From the NCBI GenBank assembly GCA_017539025.1, contig JAFYHT010000053.1, forward strand, positions 1 to 42,687: 42,687 bases of DNA. The letters run 5' to 3'. Below the pieces are notes generated by a model. It saw only the letters and a program-made list of their open reading frames with translations, had not been told where the DNA came from and searched no databases. Source of the stretch: Erysipelotrichaceae bacterium. GTDB taxonomy: Bacteria > Bacillota_I > Bacilli_A > Erysipelotrichales > Erysipelotrichaceae. Positions within the stretch are counted from its first letter, which is position 1. Every line of letters begins with the position of its first letter. Position numbers and translations under genes: made by a program. Shown piece by piece: positions 42,532 to 42,687 of the stretch.

Positions 42532-42607
42532 GACTCGGTAGCTCAGGCGGTAGAGCATCTGACTTTTAATCAGAGGGTCCCGGGTTCGATTCCCGGTCGA
42601 GTCACCA
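42532..42607 (+). tRNA. tRNA-Lys (anticodon TTT)
   Basis: Acceptor GACTCGG/TCGAGTC, with a G-T pair at the base of the stem. Anticodon stem CTGA/TCAG with loop CTTTTAA, T loop TTCGATT, discriminator A and encoded CCA. Confidence 0.96.
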
Positions 42608-42613
42608 CTGAAT

Positions 42614-42687
42614 GCAGGTGTAGTTCAATGGTAGAACTTCAGCCCTCCAAGCTGACTACGTGGGTTCGATTCCCATCACCTGCTCCA
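42614..42687 (+). tRNA. tRNA-Gly (anticodon TCC)
   Basis: Acceptor GCAGGTG/CACCTGC, anticodon loop CCTCCAA, T loop TTCGATT, discriminator T and encoded CCA. It ends exactly at the window edge; the operon may continue. Confidence 0.95.

Overview
The window reads as a piece of chromosome from a low-GC Gram-positive bacterium. The most likely home is the Erysipelotrichia, judging by ScpA/ScpB, Tex and DegV, type III pantothenate kinase, PTS transport, strong TATAAT promoters and GGAGG ribosome sites. This is an impression from gene content, not a tree. The standard code is used: TGA is a stop. No phage, insertion sequence, CRISPR array or classical defence locus is visible. No gene-free stretch longer than about 160 bases was found.

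Layout. 1-3935 (minus): two paralogous double-zinc-ribbon membrane proteins followed by a TPM-domain protein with a glycine-rich tail, cut by the window edge. 4038-8320 (minus): a polytopic membrane alpha/beta hydrolase, a flavodoxin-rubredoxin fusion, tRNA-Val and a MATE transporter. 8401-11600: a glycogen synthase with a histone-H1-like N-terminal extension, a GNAT enzyme and PlsC. 11667-16550: tRNA-Leu, a divergent CoaX overlapping Maf, tRNA-Thr, Tex and DegV.

16569-24634 is a purine-nucleoside salvage locus built around a symmetrical divergent promoter. Leftward runs a tightly packed seven-gene operon: two nucleoside hydrolases, an M18 aminopeptidase, a phosphodiesterase, and three overlapping small membrane-protein genes, two of which carry zinc ribbons. 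Rightward run adenosine deaminase and a nucleoside phosphorylase. 24663-27221 (minus) continues the theme with DeoD, a ribokinase-family kinase and an M19 dipeptidase. The likely logic is nucleoside to free base plus ribose or ribose-1-phosphate, then ribose-5-phosphate.

27282-29106: a GNAT gene overlapping a GT4 glycosyltransferase, then tRNA-Trp. 29156-36821 is a sugar locus: an RpiR-type regulator divergent from a PTS EIIC gene across two 17-bp direct repeats, followed by two ChbG/YdjC deacetylases, a small unknown protein, an MFS transporter, an esterase and a GH1 6-phospho-beta-glucosidase. The set suggests uptake and deacylation of a substituted beta-glycoside such as a chito-oligosaccharide.

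36865-42240: a second MATE transporter, Mrp ATPase, a DUF523 protein, ScpA-ScpB and a GlmS-like SIS protein. The window ends in a four-tRNA operon (Tyr, Gln, Lys, Gly).

Two window-wide signals stand out. Several genes (coaX, scpA, a MATE gene, a GNAT gene, probably two more) have a -10 box only 6-8 bases before the start codon and no Shine-Dalgarno sequence, which predicts leaderless mRNAs. The tetramer GATC is strongly over-represented.
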